Shown here: one piece after another, positions 1-8,224 of the stretch
Layout of the letters: every line of letters starts with the position of its first letter
How positions within the stretch are numbered: position 1 is the first letter of the stretch
NCBI GenBank assembly: GCA_965207985.1
Contig: CBDBND010000033.1
Span: forward strand, 372,001-436,000
Length of the DNA: 64,000 nucleotides
Direction: 5' to 3'
Source of the DNA: CBDBND01 sp965207985
GTDB taxonomy: Bacteria > Pseudomonadota > Alphaproteobacteria > Rhodospirillales > Rhodospirillaceae
Notes under the pieces: generated by a model
Database searches by the model: none
The model's input: the letters and a program-made list of their open reading frames with translations, nothing else
What the model was told of the DNA's origin: nothing
Position numbers and translations under genes: made by a program

Positions 1-2
1 CG

Positions 3-293
3 TTCAACCCAGAGCCGAGCTATTCGTCCAGAAATGTCGACAGTAGCTTGAACAACATCCACGAGATCGACTCGAATCAGTCAGACCAAAACATTGTCGG
101 CCTGTTGCCTGACATCACAGGGGCGGCAGCAACACCTATCGACAAAGTCTTTTGGATCGCATCGGAGTTTGGCGCAGCCGACAACGAGGGCCATGGGCAG
201 ATTTACGTCTTCATGACCAGCGGTAACACTGACAAACAGGCCACCTGCATACGCCTCCAAATCCCCTGGGGCACGCGATGGAAGGATATATAA
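3..293 (+). CDS. Hypothetical protein, 5' end outside window
   Basis: The frame is open from the first bases of the window and ends at a TAA at 291-293, so this is the C-terminal 96 residues of a longer protein; the TTG at 48 is not needed as a start. No motif, membrane segment or family was recognised. The stop is one base before the ATG of the next gene, so the two are probably co-transcribed. The fragment contains hydrophobic-aromatic strand-like stretches such as KVFWIASEFG and GQIYVFMTSG. Function unknown. Confidence 0.5.
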   Translation, partial: FNPEPSYSSRNVDSSLNNIHEIDSNQSDQNIVGLLPDITGAAATPIDKVFWIASEFGAADNEGHGQIYVFMTSGNTDKQATCIRLQIPWGTRWKDI

Positions 294-294
294 A

Positions 295-858
295 ATGGAG
301 TGGTTAATCCTGATCACGGTTGACGGTGACGATTTGATTATCGGCGCGGCCAAAGAGTTACCCAACGAAGTGCCCGCGGACGCGGCGGCGGGTCGCAGTG
401 TCAACACGATCACCTGGACCTCAACCGTGCAGGACAAGCACGGCAACGACGTCGTGCTGTCGTGCTCCGAGGCGCACTTTGTCGAGGTTGCGGACGGTGC
501 TTATGTCCCTGGCGCTCAAGTCGACACGTCGCTCATGTGGGATGGCGCGGCTGTGGTGCCTAATCCTAACTACGTCGAGCAAATCGAGGACGAAGACCCG
601 CTCAATCCATACGTAGGTAAAATGGCGATTTCATCTTCCCAAGCCATTGCCATTATTGGGCAAGTGGTGAGTGCGTCGAAATACACCGCTTTTAAGTGGC
701 ATTGGGCACATGACTCGTTGATTGCGGCAATCGAAGTGGACCCGCAAGACGAAGACGGACGGACATTGTTGGACACGGGTTTTGCCGCACTGGTTGCCGA
801 TACCTCTTGGACGCAAAAAGACGTGGATAGTGTCATCACAGCACTACCAAACGGCTAA
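295..858 (+). CDS. Hypothetical protein (187 aa)
   Basis: An intact frame starts one base after the preceding stop, with an AAGGA-like ribosome-binding sequence just upstream. The protein is acidic and has no signal peptide or clear membrane helix. A stretch near the middle (GAQVDTSLMWDGA) resembles wording common in small phage tail-associated hypothetical proteins, but that is a weak impression. It is convergent with the amidohydrolase operon that follows. Function not recognised. Confidence 0.5.
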   Translation: MEWLILITVDGDDLIIGAAKELPNEVPADAAAGRSVNTITWTSTVQDKHGNDVVLSCSEAHFVEVADGAYVPGAQVDTSLMWDGAAVVPNPNYVEQIEDEDPLNPYVGKMAISSSQAIAIIGQVVSASKYTAFKWHWAHDSLIAAIEVDPQDEDGRTLLDTGFAALVADTSWTQKDVDSVITALPNG

Positions 859-909
859 TCGTTCACGATAGACGCTACACCTCTTCTACACCCGTCCCCT
901 TACTTGCCC

Positions 910-2181
910 TCATCTCAACTGGAACGGCTCCGCATCGCTCAGATCCCGGTACCGGTCGCGCAGGCGCAGCTGGCGGCTGTCCATGGGAATGATCGCGCCT
1001 CTGATGATAACGTCCGTCGGTAACGTGGTTACTTCCAGGGGATCCCCTTCCCACACCACCACATCGGCGTCCTTGCCGGGCTCCAGTGTGCCGTAGGCAC
1101 CATCGATGCCGAACATCTCGGCCGGATTGCGGGTGATGGCCGCCAACGCGGCGTCATAAGGCAAACCGTTGGCCACGCCGATACCGGCGATCTGCGTGAT
1201 GTTGCGCGGGTTGTTGAAGTCGTTGAACGACGTGGTGGCAACGGCGATGGTTACCCCGGCTTCATGCAGCAGGCTGGCATTGTTTAGCGTCGCATAAACG
1301 TTATCGAAACTGGTGGGCAGGTTGTTGGAGGGATCGAGGATGACACTGACACCGGCGTCGGCCAGTTCGTCCGCCACCTTCCAGCCTTCCCGGGCGCTGG
1401 AGAAAATCATGCGGATGCCGTAATCGTCGGCGATATCCATCAGCACGCGCATGTCAGAAGCGCGGTTGACCGTCACCACCAAGGGAATGTCGCCTTCGAG
1501 CACTGGCAGTAAGGCTTCAAGGTCACGCTGATGGAGAACGTAATCCCGTGTGCGGTTCTGATCGAAGTCCCGCCGGTTGTCGTCGTAATGCAAGGCGTCG
1601 TCGAAGGCCTGGCGTATGAACTCAGCAAGTCCGCCCCGCGCGCCACCAGCTGAACCAGCGGCCCGGCCGCCGAAGGAGGCATACTGGGCCGCTCGGTCTT
1701 CCACGATAATGTCATCATCGATGCCAAGATGAACAACGGCGCCAAGTCCAGAAAAGACACCACCGCGTACGGAAGGCACTGAGACGGCACGGGTAACACC
1801 GTCCACCCGGGTGACGGGGATAAGCACGGAATCGGGATTGAGCCCGGCACTGACATCAAAAGCAGCAGAAAAAGGCGCAATCGTCGAATTGGAGTCATCG
1901 GCCGCGGCCACCTGCCCCACTTCCAACAGACCGATTTTAGTGACCACGTTCATGAGCCCAGGTGTGACGGGACGGCCTTGGGCATCAATGACAGTCGCAT
2001 CGTTTGGAACGGTGACATCCGTTCCCACGGCAATAATTTCATCGCCATCAATAACAACAGTTGCGTTTTCAAGAACACCGGTATCCGTCATGGTGTGCAT
2101 GGTGCCATTGATGATGGCGATGGAGTCCGCCTGCGCAGAGGCCGTGCAAGACAAAATGAGAAGTGCGAACAGGAGTCTCAT
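910..2181 (-). CDS. Secreted amidohydrolase-family protein lacking metal ligands
   Basis: The protein is 423 aa with a Sec signal peptide (MRLLFALLILSCTASAQA). The family's N-terminal beta-sandwich (INGTMHTMTDTG, VVIDGDEIIAVG) and C-terminal end (GTLEPGKDADVVVWEGDP) are clear. The positions that normally carry zinc ligands are changed: the usual DxHxH after PGL reads PGLMNVVTKIG, the later histidines are replaced in VVTVNRASD and MIFSSAREG, and the late aspartate region reads AVATTSFND. It probably binds but does not hydrolyse. Its ATG overlaps the stop of the upstream amidohydrolase by 4 bases (ATGA), so the two are translationally coupled and may form a heteromeric complex. Confidence 0.85.
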   Translation of the reverse strand: MRLLFALLILSCTASAQADSIAIINGTMHTMTDTGVLENATVVIDGDEIIAVGTDVTVPNDATVIDAQGRPVTPGLMNVVTKIGLLEVGQVAAADDSNSTIAPFSAAFDVSAGLNPDSVLIPVTRVDGVTRAVSVPSVRGGVFSGLGAVVHLGIDDDIIVEDRAAQYASFGGRAAGSAGGARGGLAEFIRQAFDDALHYDDNRRDFDQNRTRDYVLHQRDLEALLPVLEGDIPLVVTVNRASDMRVLMDIADDYGIRMIFSSAREGWKVADELADAGVSVILDPSNNLPTSFDNVYATLNNASLLHEAGVTIAVATTSFNDFNNPRNITQIAGIGVANGLPYDAALAAITRNPAEMFGIDGAYGTLEPGKDADVVVWEGDPLEVTTLPTDVIIRGAIIPMDSRQLRLRDRYRDLSDAEPFQLR

Positions 2182-3602
2182 TGCAGCTCTCCCTGTTCCA
2201 CGTAGCCCACTTCAAAGTCGGAGAGGAACTGCTTCTCCGGGTCGTTGCGGTCGAAGGTGAGCACGCCGTCGATGTAGACCCGTTCCGACTGGGTATAAAC
2301 GGAAAACGGATCCCCATCCCACAGCACCACGTCCGCCATCTTGCCGTTTTCCAAAGACCCGGTTTGATCGTCGATGTGCAGCGCTTTGGCTGGGTTGAGG
2401 GACAACCAGCGCCATGCTTCCGCTTTGCTGATGTTCAAGCCGATGCGGTTGCCGGCGGCCATGGACTTGGCCGCTTCCTGATTGAGGCGCTGAATGCCTA
2501 CGTTGGAATCCGAGTGCACAATGGCGCAGCCGTTCTCCGCTGCATCAACCAAAGCGATGTTTTCGCGGATGCCGTCGAAACTTTCCAGCTTGAAGCCCCA
2601 CCAGTCTGCCCACATAGCCCCGCAGGTGCCCGCTTCTCCAAGCAGATCGGCGATCTTGTAGACTTCAACAGCGTGGTGAAAAGCGGAGACGTGGTAGCCG
2701 AACTCCTTGGCCATATCTAGCACCAGCGCCATTTCATCGGCCCGGTAGCAATGCATTTGCACAAGAATGTCGCCCGACAAGGCCATAGCCAGAGTTTCTT
2801 TTTTCAAGTCCCGCTTGGGCGGTTTGGCGGCGGGGTCGCCCTGCTGCACCTTGGCGTCATAAAGATCCCAGTCGTATTGGTACTGCAATGCGTCGTACCA
2901 GCCTTCCCGGTAGCCGGCAAAGTTGGCCATACGGGTTCTGGGACCGCTCTTGGACCCGTAGACCCGTTTCGGGTTTTCTCCGCAAGCCATTTTTAGGCCC
3001 TGCTTGGCGCCGGGAAACTTCATGCCTTGGGTTGTTCTCGCAGGTACGTTCTTGACCACCACCGTACGCCCGCCAAACAGATTGGCCGAGCCGACGGAAA
3101 TGTGTTGGGTGGTGATGCCGCCGGCGATGGCGCGGCCGAAGGCCGGGTCTTGCGGCCAGACCGCGTGTTCCGTCCACACCTGGGCGGTATTGGGCGACGT
3201 GGATTCGTTAACATCGCCCGACGCTTCCGTGCTTGGAACCGGCCCGATGCCAATATGAGAATGAATGTCGATGATACCGGCGGTGACCCACTTGCCACTG
3301 ACATTGACGATTTCCGCACCCGTGGGAACTGCGATGTTTGTGCCGACGGCCAGGATCTTGCCGTCGGCCATGATTACAGTGCCGTTGTCGATCTGTCCGC
3401 CCGCGCCGTCGAGCACGGTCGCGCCGACCAAGGCCGTCACCGGGTGGGGTCGCGGCGCATAGGTGCTGGGATAGGGATCGCGGTTGACCACAGCCAGCCG
3501 TTGTCCTGCCTCGGACGTGTCCGTTTGAGACAAGGCGAGCTGACTATTAAAGAGTGTGAGAGCCGCAACCAGGCCAGTTGCCGCTAAGCGTATGCGTTTC
3601 AT
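2178..3602 (-). CDS. Secreted metal-dependent amidohydrolase
   Basis: I chose the start at 3602 because a GGAGAGGGA ribosome-binding site precedes it and a signal peptide follows (MKRIRLAATGLVAALTLF...LALSQ). Catalytic features of the amidohydrolase superfamily are present: HxH in IIDIHSHIG, later histidines in VQMHCYRADE and SAFHHAVEVYK, and the aspartate in AIVHSDSNVG. The C-terminus carries TGSLENGKMADVVLWDGDP. It probably acts in the periplasm on a cyclic amide, ester or peptide-like substrate, which the sequence does not identify. It is the first gene of a two-gene operon with the ligand-less homologue. An upstream in-frame start at 3677 is possible but would hide the signal peptide. Confidence 0.88.
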   Translation of the reverse strand: MKRIRLAATGLVAALTLFNSQLALSQTDTSEAGQRLAVVNRDPYPSTYAPRPHPVTALVGATVLDGAGGQIDNGTVIMADGKILAVGTNIAVPTGAEIVNVSGKWVTAGIIDIHSHIGIGPVPSTEASGDVNESTSPNTAQVWTEHAVWPQDPAFGRAIAGGITTQHISVGSANLFGGRTVVVKNVPARTTQGMKFPGAKQGLKMACGENPKRVYGSKSGPRTRMANFAGYREGWYDALQYQYDWDLYDAKVQQGDPAAKPPKRDLKKETLAMALSGDILVQMHCYRADEMALVLDMAKEFGYHVSAFHHAVEVYKIADLLGEAGTCGAMWADWWGFKLESFDGIRENIALVDAAENGCAIVHSDSNVGIQRLNQEAAKSMAAGNRIGLNISKAEAWRWLSLNPAKALHIDDQTGSLENGKMADVVLWDGDPFSVYTQSERVYIDGVLTFDRNDPEKQFLSDFEVGYVEQGELQ

Positions 3603-3713
3603 GCGTCCCTCTCCGCCTTCAGGGTGTGCGGGGTATTGAGTGGCGGTTAGGGTGCCCACAATGAGGGTGCAAAACAAGCGTCATTGCGCTTCTTCCTCTG
3701 ACACCGCACAATC

Positions 3714-3723
3714 TTTCGCGAAA
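3714..3723. promoter_or_regulatory. Palindrome TTTCGCGAAA upstream of substrate-binding protein gene
   Basis: A perfect 10-bp palindrome lies 14 bases before the ATG of the substrate-binding protein gene. The same decamer occurs at 12660-12669, between a DUF1838 gene and the LytTR regulator gene. It could be an operator half-site pair, but no regulator is known to match it here, and two occurrences may be chance. Confidence 0.25.
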
Positions 3724-3737
3724 CAAAAGGAAAGAGA

Positions 3738-5246
3738 ATGCATCTGTTCAGGGCGCTTTGTTTGATACTCGTCATGGGTGTCTTCACCTTAGCTGCCGCC
3801 TCACCTGCTCACGCGGAGAAAGTGCTGCGCATTGGTGTCGTCAGCCTTCCGCAGGATTTGGGCAACCCCTTTGGCTCTTACACTACACCTACGGTGGTAC
3901 CGGCGCTGGCGGTTTTCGATTCCCTCACGCTGATTGATGAAGACGGCGAGGTTCAGCCCTGGATCGCCGAGCGCTGGGAGGTTGTCGACGAACTGACCTG
4001 GCGGTTCTTTTTGAAACCAAATGTGTATTTCTCCAACGGTGATCCCTATGACGCCCACGCGGCTGCCGCCATGCTCAACTATTTCGCATCCGGCGACGGT
4101 TTGGTGGAGGTGGTCGCCCAATCGGTTATCGATGTGGAAAGCGCCCGTGCCGTCGATCCCCTCACCCTTGAGGTCACCTCTAAACAGCCGAACATTTTGT
4201 TGCCCAGGCGACTGTCCGGCCTGCGCATGCCGGCGGCCAAACCATGGGCCGAATTGGGGCGCAGAGGTTTCAGCATGTCCCCGGTGGGTTCGGGCCCCTT
4301 TACCGCCACACGCTGGGATATGACCCGCATCGATTTGGTTGCCAATCCTGACTCGTGGCGTCCGCCCAAGGTGGACCGCATCGAAATCATCGCCATTCCA
4401 GAAGTCACCTCCCGGGTACAGGGATTGATGACAGGCGCCATCGACATCGCCTTCGACATCCCGCCGGATAGCGCAGACCTGATCGAAACCGTCGGTGCGC
4501 GATTGCACTTTCGCCCGTCGGGACGGGTTCAACTGATTACCTTTATGTCCGTCGGCGACTCTCCCGTGGCCGATGTCCGCGTCCGGCAAGCGTTGAATTA
4601 CGCCATCGACCGGCAGCGCATCATCGATGCCCTGTTGGCCGGCGCCACGCAACCGTCGGGCCAGGCGGCGGTCAAAGGGTCCTTTGGCTTTCATCCGGAT
4701 ATCAGCGCCTACCCCTATGATCCGGACAAAGCCCGCGCGTTGTTAACAGAAGCCGGCTATGCGGACGGCTTCGACATGCCGACGGACATGACCCTCGGCG
4801 CCATGGCCGGCGACGGTGCCTGGTATCTGCAAATCGCCCAGGACTTGGCCAAGATCGGCGTTGACGTCACCTATGTCCCGTTTCCCTATCCGGTGCATAT
4901 CCAGAAGATCCGCCAAGGTGGTTGGGAGGGCATCGCCTTCAGCATGGATTACAACAACTTGCCCTCCATGGATGTGCTGTGGCCGTTGCGCATTCATTCC
5001 TGTTTGTGGCGCGCGCCATGGCATTGCCGCCCCGAATGGGTGCCTCTGATCGAAGACGCGGAACAGGAATTTGATCTGGAGGAACGCCGGCGCAAAACCC
5101 AAGAACTCGTCCGGCTCTACCATGAAGAACCCACCAGCATTTATCTTTGGGACATGCCGGGGATCGACGGCCTGTCAAACCGTGTGCTCAATTACCGCCC
5201 GCGAGAAACCTACATCAACATGCATGAAATCGACCTGAAGGACTGA
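3738..5246 (+). CDS. ABC transporter substrate-binding protein, family 5 (peptide/nickel type)
   Basis: A 502-aa periplasmic binding protein with a Sec signal peptide (cleavage near SPAHA-EK). Family-5 hallmarks are present: the WRFFLKPNVYFSNGDP segment, GSGPFTATRWD, and the RQALNYAIDRQRII region around residue 290, followed by YDPDKARALLTEAGY. No permease or ATPase gene is adjacent, so it is an orphan binding protein. It is clearly paralogous to the product of 38741-40291, sharing the C-terminal WHC and DGLSNRV motifs. The ligand cannot be told from sequence; oligopeptides are typical of the family. The next membrane protein gene starts 4 bases after its stop. Confidence 0.9.
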   Translation: MHLFRALCLILVMGVFTLAAASPAHAEKVLRIGVVSLPQDLGNPFGSYTTPTVVPALAVFDSLTLIDEDGEVQPWIAERWEVVDELTWRFFLKPNVYFSNGDPYDAHAAAAMLNYFASGDGLVEVVAQSVIDVESARAVDPLTLEVTSKQPNILLPRRLSGLRMPAAKPWAELGRRGFSMSPVGSGPFTATRWDMTRIDLVANPDSWRPPKVDRIEIIAIPEVTSRVQGLMTGAIDIAFDIPPDSADLIETVGARLHFRPSGRVQLITFMSVGDSPVADVRVRQALNYAIDRQRIIDALLAGATQPSGQAAVKGSFGFHPDISAYPYDPDKARALLTEAGYADGFDMPTDMTLGAMAGDGAWYLQIAQDLAKIGVDVTYVPFPYPVHIQKIRQGGWEGIAFSMDYNNLPSMDVLWPLRIHSCLWRAPWHCRPEWVPLIEDAEQEFDLEERRRKTQELVRLYHEEPTSIYLWDMPGIDGLSNRVLNYRPRETYINMHEIDLKD

Positions 5247-5250
5247 CGCC

Positions 5251-5910
5251 ATGCTCACGGAAGTACTTTTGGTCATGCATATCGTTGTCCTGGGCTACTG
5301 GCTCGGCTCCGAGTTCGTCATCAACAGCGGCTATCGCTACGTCTGCCGCGCTGCCTCCATGCCCTTCGACGAACGCAACAAGCTCATGGACCACGTGCTC
5401 GACGTGGATCAGCACGTCCGTTACGCCCTGGTGCTGCAGATCGGTCTGGGTACGATCCTCGCCGCCTTGTATGGCTACATTCCCGGCGGTGAGACCATGG
5501 CGATCGCGGCGGCCATAGTCGCCGTGGTCTGGCTGATTTTTGTCGAAGTCATTCACCACAAACGAAAAGACCCAATTGGTTTGCGTCTTGGCTTTGTCGA
5601 CCGGACCATCCGTTACATTGTCATGGTTGGCTTGGCTATCATCGGTGTTGGCGCGCTCACGACGACGACCATGTTGCCTTTATGGCTGGCGTGGAAACTG
5701 ATCTTCTTTGCCGGTGTCATTCTGTGCGGCGTCGGCATCCGCTATTCCATTATCGATTTCTACCGCACCTGGGCAAAGATCAGAGAAGACGGTACCACGC
5801 CTGAACACGAAGAGCGTATTTGGTACATTTATAAGTACGGCACCGGCATTCTTTTGGGACTGTGGGTATTCATCGCCGCCATCACCGTCCTCAGTGTGTG
5901 GAAACCATGA
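5251..5910 (+). CDS. Six-helix integral membrane protein, unknown function
   Basis: A 219-aa protein with about six predicted membrane helices, for example residues 1-22, 55-80, 85-105, two between about 115 and 165, and a last one near the C-terminus. Layout and length resemble small CopD/DUF2269-like membrane proteins, but no diagnostic motif is visible. It starts 4 bases after the substrate-binding protein gene and its stop overlaps the next ATG (ATGA), so three genes form one transcript. A role in transport or redox at the membrane is conjecture. Confidence 0.7.
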   Translation: MLTEVLLVMHIVVLGYWLGSEFVINSGYRYVCRAASMPFDERNKLMDHVLDVDQHVRYALVLQIGLGTILAALYGYIPGGETMAIAAAIVAVVWLIFVEVIHHKRKDPIGLRLGFVDRTIRYIVMVGLAIIGVGALTTTTMLPLWLAWKLIFFAGVILCGVGIRYSIIDFYRTWAKIREDGTTPEHEERIWYIYKYGTGILLGLWVFIAAITVLSVWKP

Positions 5911-6171
5911 CCTCCGATTTGACCAGACGCACCCTCATGGGCACGGCTACCGCAGCGGCCGTTGTTCCCAAACCTGCTTCTTCACAAACCCGAACCCGGA
6001 CCTTTGCCATGACTGACATGACCGACACCGTCCAGAAGATTCTCGATGATTATTTGGACCGCTGGAATGATTACGACGCCGATGGGATGATTCCCTTCTG
6101 GGACACGGAAGACGACGGCATCATCTACGTGGCCGAAGAGGTGGATGCGGTCTTCGGCTGGGAGGCGCTAG
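5907..6171 (+). pseudogene. SnoaL/NTF2-like protein with Tat signal, 3' truncated by IS remnant
   Basis: The ATG overlaps the previous stop. The product begins with a twin-arginine-like signal (TRRTLMGTATAAAVV), followed by a helix typical of NTF2/SnoaL-like proteins (VQKILDDYLDRWNDYDADGM). The reading frame runs into a CTAG at 6168-6171, where IS-derived DNA begins; only about 88 residues of the original gene remain, against roughly 130-150 aa after the signal peptide usual for the fold. The remainder of the gene is not on the other side of the IS remnant, so sequence was lost. Confidence 0.65.
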
Positions 6172-6512
6172 CAGGCTGCTGAAAAAGTGGCTGGTTCGGC
6201 TTTGAGGGTGGCCTTATCGCCGAGATGATAGGCGAACTCAATCTCCAACGATCCGTCGTCGAGGAGTTCGGCCGATCCTGAACCGTTGACTTCGTCCATC
6301 TCGTCGAAGCCGGCCCAGGTGAAGAACACGATGGATCGGCCGTATTCCAGGTCGAGGCTGGCGTTCAGAGCGCCGAAGGCGATCTCGCCGTGACCATCTT
6401 CGCGAATGACCAGCACGGCGGGCCCGTCGAGGTCGAGATAGCCGCGGTCCCACAGGTTGGCCTCGACGATCCGCCACCGGCCGATCAGCTGGCAGGCCAT
6501 CGGTGCCGTCAT
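6168..6512 (-). CDS. IS-associated small hypothetical protein (RWRIVE...LWDRxYLDL type)
   Basis: About 114 aa, with the motifs LIGRWRIVEANLWDRGYLDL and FFTWAGFDEMDEVNGSGSA. I recall this family as a small protein found next to transposases in many proteobacteria. Its ATG overlaps the TGA of a transposase C-terminal fragment (ATGA), and its own stop TAG lies inside the CTAG at the IS/host junction. Function is unknown. It is likely passenger DNA of the IS piece rather than a host gene. Confidence 0.6.
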   Translation of the reverse strand: MTAPMACQLIGRWRIVEANLWDRGYLDLDGPAVLVIREDGHGEIAFGALNASLDLEYGRSIVFFTWAGFDEMDEVNGSGSAELLDDGSLEIEFAYHLGDKATLKAEPATFSAAC

Positions 6513-6592
6513 GGCACGGGCTCCGCCAGCAGCTTGGGGAGCCTGACCAGGTTGTAGGCGGCGGCGGTCAGTTCGAACATCCAACCGGGCGC
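6513..6592 (-). pseudogene. Transposase C-terminal fragment
   Basis: Reading the minus strand gives PGWMFELTAAAYNLVRLPKL followed by LAEPVP and a stop that overlaps the passenger gene start. This is the characteristic end of IS5/IS1182-like DDE transposases. The upstream part is missing because a different transposase fragment on the opposite strand starts at about 6595. Confidence 0.6.
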
Positions 6593-6594
6593 TT

Positions 6595-6900
6595 CTGGCG
6601 CGCACCCGCGAGGCCGAGGGGCGGGCCGCTGCCGCGACTGCCGGGGTGATCGACAGCCAGTCGGTGAAGACCACGGAAAGCGGAGGTCCGCGCGGGTTTG
6701 ACGCGGGTAAGAAGGTGATGGGCCGCAAGCGCCATATCGTGGTGGACACTGGCGGGCGGTTGCTCGGTGCCGTGGTCCACGAGGCTGACATCCAGGATCG
6801 CGACGGTGCGCCGTCGCTGCTCGCCGAGGTGGGGGCGTGGTTTCCCGGGGTCGGCCATATCTTCGCCGACGGCGCTTACGCCGGCCCTAAGCTGGCCGGG
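6595..6900 (+). pseudogene. IS5-type transposase fragment (middle domain)
   Basis: The segment encodes VIDSQSVKTTESGGPRG, KKVMGRKRHIVVDTGGRLLG and HIFADGAYAGPKL, which are DDE-domain motifs of IS5-family transposases of the ISL2/IS1031 kind. Both the N-terminus and the C-terminal part are absent. The frame continues into another transposase piece near 6900, but out of its frame. Confidence 0.6.
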
Positions 6901-6902
6901 GC

Positions 6903-7231
6903 TGCTCCCTGGCCAGCGCCACGACATGATGGGCGTCCAGCCGTTGATCGACGACGTTCACTTCGATGCCCTCATCGCCGACAAGGCATTCGATGCCGGC
7001 TGGCTGCGAGAGCAACTGGACCAACGTGGCGCAAGCGCCGTCATTCCCTCGCTCGCCAACAGGAAGCGGCCGGCGGCCTACGACAAGCACATGTACCGCT
7101 GGCGACATCTGATCGAAAACTACTTCGCCAAGATCAAGGAATTCCGTGGCATCGCAACACGCTACGACAAGACCGACATCAGCTGCGCCGCAAACTGCAA
7201 CCTCGTCGCAACCATCATCGCCATGCGTTAA
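6903..7231 (+). pseudogene. IS427-type transposase C-terminal fragment
   Basis: The frame encodes LPGQRHDMMGVQPLIDD, LIADKAFDAGWLREQL, VIPSLANRKRP and WRHLIENYFAKIKEFRGIA, the C-terminal half of an IS5-family IS427-group transposase, ending at TAA 7229-7231, 13 bases before the right end of the element. The N-terminal half is missing and replaced by the preceding unrelated fragment. Confidence 0.7.
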
Positions 7232-7295
7232 ATGTCAACAGACCCTAGCAAGGTTATGAAAATAAACGATTCTTTTCCGGCCAGACTCTTAGACT

Positions 7296-8184
7296 TCAGA
7301 TCAATGGGCTGGGAATCTCGTCGGACAGCATGATGGCACCGAAGCTCGGTAAATGATGCTCTCCGCCACGAACAAATCCGTCCACCGATAGTCCAAGTGT
7401 TATGCCAATCCCCTGACTGTAGGGATAAGTGTTGTCGCTGTAATCGGGCGCGCCTTCCAATTCTTCAAACATTTGCGAGTTGGAGGTGTAACCGCCGGAC
7501 GCAAGAATGACGTGCCGCCCTTGAAACGCGATGCCCTGACCGTTTTCCGTTTTCCGTTTTCGCCACAACATGGGTGACTTTTCCGCCGGCACCCTTTTCA
7601 AGGCCCGTCACTTCCGTCTCCGTTTGAACCACGACTTGGCCCGACGCGATATGGGGTGCAATCTGTTGGTCCAAAGTCTCAAGCACATCCATACCGCCGT
7701 TGGGCGCCCAGACGTAGCGGGCACGGTTTTGCTTTGGATGGGCGGATTCCCGGGGCGTGGGCGTGCCGTCGACGATGGGAAGGCCGTTCTCCCATAGCCA
7801 GTCAAACATAGGTGCCGCGTGATCAACGGCGAGGCGAAGAAGCTCAGGATCGGCTTTGTTTTTCGATGCGCGCATGACGTCTTCGAAATGAAGATCGGGA
7901 GTGTCGTCGATGCCCATTTGTTTTTGCAGCTTGGTTCCGGCGGCGCTCATGCGCGCGCCAGAAAGAAACAACGTGCCGCCAAGCTGGGCTGCCGCTTCGA
8001 TAATCAAAACACGGGCTCCCCGCTGGGCCGCGAAGATCGCCGCCGGCATACCCGCTGTTCCCCCACCGACGACAATGACGTCATAAATCGTGTTTTGGGC
8101 GGATGCGCGGCCAGCCAATGAGGCCGTGACCGCTGTTCCGGCCGCACCGGCGAGAAACCGTCTTTACGTAAGGCGGACCGTCAT
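7296..8184 (-). pseudogene. Tat-exported FAD_binding_2-type flavoprotein, inactivated
   Basis: The gene encodes a flavoprotein of the fumarate reductase/3-ketosteroid dehydrogenase type: Rossmann motif VIVVGGGTAGMPAAIFAAQRG, then RVLIIEAAAQLGGTLFLSG and HVILASGGY. Three lesions are visible. A TAA at 8164-8166 interrupts the signal peptide just before RRFLAGAAG, counted from an ATG at 8184. Three perfect copies of the 7-mer CGTTTTC (7541-7561) put the downstream part out of frame, and removing one copy restores AKTENGQGIAFQG. The C-terminal roughly 150 or more residues are missing near the IS scar. It was the last gene of the DUF1838/amine oxidase operon. Confidence 0.8.
7541..7561. repeat. 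Three tandem copies of CGTTTTC causing a frameshift
   Basis: Three perfect 7-bp units lie inside the flavoprotein pseudogene. Because the unit is not a multiple of three, gain of one copy shifts the frame; two copies would give a continuous reading frame. This looks like recent replication slippage. Confidence 0.85.
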
Positions 8185-8224
8185 TGTGTTACCTCCCCAT
8201 CGCGACACCTACGTCTATTTGAGT

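Larger units (their letters stand above)
6172..7244. mobile_element. Composite IS remnant flanked by CTAG
   Basis: CTAG is present on both sides (6168-6171 and 7245-7248). The ends show a weak inverted resemblance: GGCTGCTGAAAA inward from the left and GGTCTGTTGACA from the right. Inside are at least three unrelated pieces: a minus-strand transposase C-terminus with its passenger gene, a plus-strand IS5-type transposase fragment, and the C-terminal half of a different IS5/IS427-type transposase. None encodes a complete transposase, so the element is dead. CTAG is a target duplication reported for IS427-group elements, but because the pieces differ the CTAG pair could be coincidental. Confidence 0.65.

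Noticed and set aside
81..446. Minus-strand open frame opposite the first two genes
   Set aside because: It is antisense to two consecutive plus-strand frames that have a plausible junction and ribosome-binding site; no family or signal peptide seen.
2163..3587. Several plus-strand frames across the amidohydrolase pair
   Set aside because: They are shadows of the well-supported minus-strand genes, without ribosome-binding sites or recognisable domains.
3801..4694. Long minus-strand frame (297 codons) in the substrate-binding protein gene
   Set aside because: It mirrors the codon pattern of a clear family-5 binding protein gene and has no domain of its own.
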